Of a DNA stretch of 64,000 nucleotides, positions 63,618-64,000 are shown piece after piece. Within the stretch, counting starts at the first letter, position 1. Every line of letters begins with the position of its first letter. The position numbers and the translations under genes were made by a program. The DNA comes from Phaeoceros laevis (taxonomy: Eukaryota > Anthocerotophyta > Anthocerotopsida > Notothyladales): contig JBNGIQ010009390.1 in assembly GCA_049999765.1 (NCBI GenBank), forward strand, positions 120,327-184,326, written 5' to 3'. Under the pieces are notes generated by a model. That model saw nothing but the letters and a program-made list of their open reading frames with translations. It made no database searches and was not told the DNA's origin.

Positions 63618-63873
63618 TATGTTACCTAAATGACTATAAACTAAACAATCACTAACCCTAAAGACCTAAGTGGGTGTGACAATATATGAATATAAATACA
63701 TATAATAGGCATATAGGTCATAGGTTAGTTAGGTCTAATAATGGCTATGTTACCTAAATGACTATAAACTAAAAAATCACTAACCCTAAAGACCTAAGTG
63801 GGTGTGATCATATATGAACATAAATACATATAATAGGCATATAGGTCATAGGTTAGTTAGGTCTAATAATGGC
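63618..63873. repeat. Tandem duplication with 128-bp period
   Basis: Copies start at 63618 and 63746 (tatgttacctaaatgactat) and run through ctaaccctaaagacctaagt and tcataggttagttaggtcta with few differences. AT-rich and non-coding. Confidence 0.92.
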
Positions 63874-64000
63874 TTAACCGTTTGTCGTGTTCATAAGAGC
63901 GCGACGTGTAACGCACACTTAATCCAATGTATCATTGCACCTACTCTCGTGATCAGACTATACTCAGTGTATTCACCATGTGAAACCATGTCGTAGATCG

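Noticed and set aside
1-64000. CRISPR arrays, prokaryotic operons or phage-type systems
   Set aside because: All tandem repeats have unequal or absent spacers, and spliced plant genes occupy the window; nothing prokaryotic is present.

Overview
This is nuclear DNA from a land plant, most likely a lycophyte close to Selaginella. The evidence is GT-AG introns of mostly 60-200 bp, a cytosolic-type tRNA-Val(CAC), a nuclear gene for chloroplast ribosomal protein S5 with a transit peptide, two beta-expansins, and plant F-box, BTB/POZ, MAPK, PPR and malectin-like sequences. The lycophyte assignment is an inference from the compact introns and overall character, not from a search. Two N gaps (24307-24706 and 31287-31386) show it is a draft scaffold.

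Layout. 1-4.5 kb: AT-rich DNA with Ty1/copia relics. 4.5-12.2 kb: a BTB/POZ gene split by a nearly complete but decayed copia element (5112-11338; LTRs, PBS, gag, pol). 13-15.4 kb: an F-box pseudogene running into a MAP-kinase pseudogene. 16.2-17.2 and 21.4-22.7 kb: two paralogous genes of an unnamed family sharing an NRRLWVFRKA motif, flanking a divergent seven-exon phosphoglycerate-kinase-like gene (19.1-21.2 kb). 23.6-25.1 kb: chloroplast RPS5. 25.8 kb: tRNA-Val. 26.4-27.1 kb: a small basic protein with a histone-H3-like N-terminus. 28.3-31.5 kb: two beta-expansin genes transcribed head to head. 32.2-37.6 kb: an F-box gene, a BTB gene and a broken F-box gene. 37.9-38.6 kb: a cysteine-rich secreted protein, followed by a long foldback repeat.

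40-48.3 kb is a graveyard of gene fragments: PDH E1-alpha exons joined to an exon resembling CstF-64, AP-2 alpha, a malectin-like receptor exon and a PPR protein. It also holds a palindrome-rich module with terminal inverted repeats (44762-45722). 49.4-61.9 kb: an F-box gene followed by a same-strand array of BTB copies (intact, frameshifted, LTR-interrupted and truncated), ending in an F-box fragment. The last 2 kb are repeat-rich.

The main theme is joint local amplification and decay of F-box (SCF substrate receptor) and BTB/POZ (CUL3 adaptor) genes, two kinds of ubiquitin-ligase specificity subunit, with repeated retroelement insertion and minisatellite growth. The clearest intact genes are PGK-like, RPS5 (gapped), both expansins, the two NRRLWVFRKA genes, two F-box genes (32243-33508, 49363-50637) and two BTB genes (34558-35985, 54277-55856).
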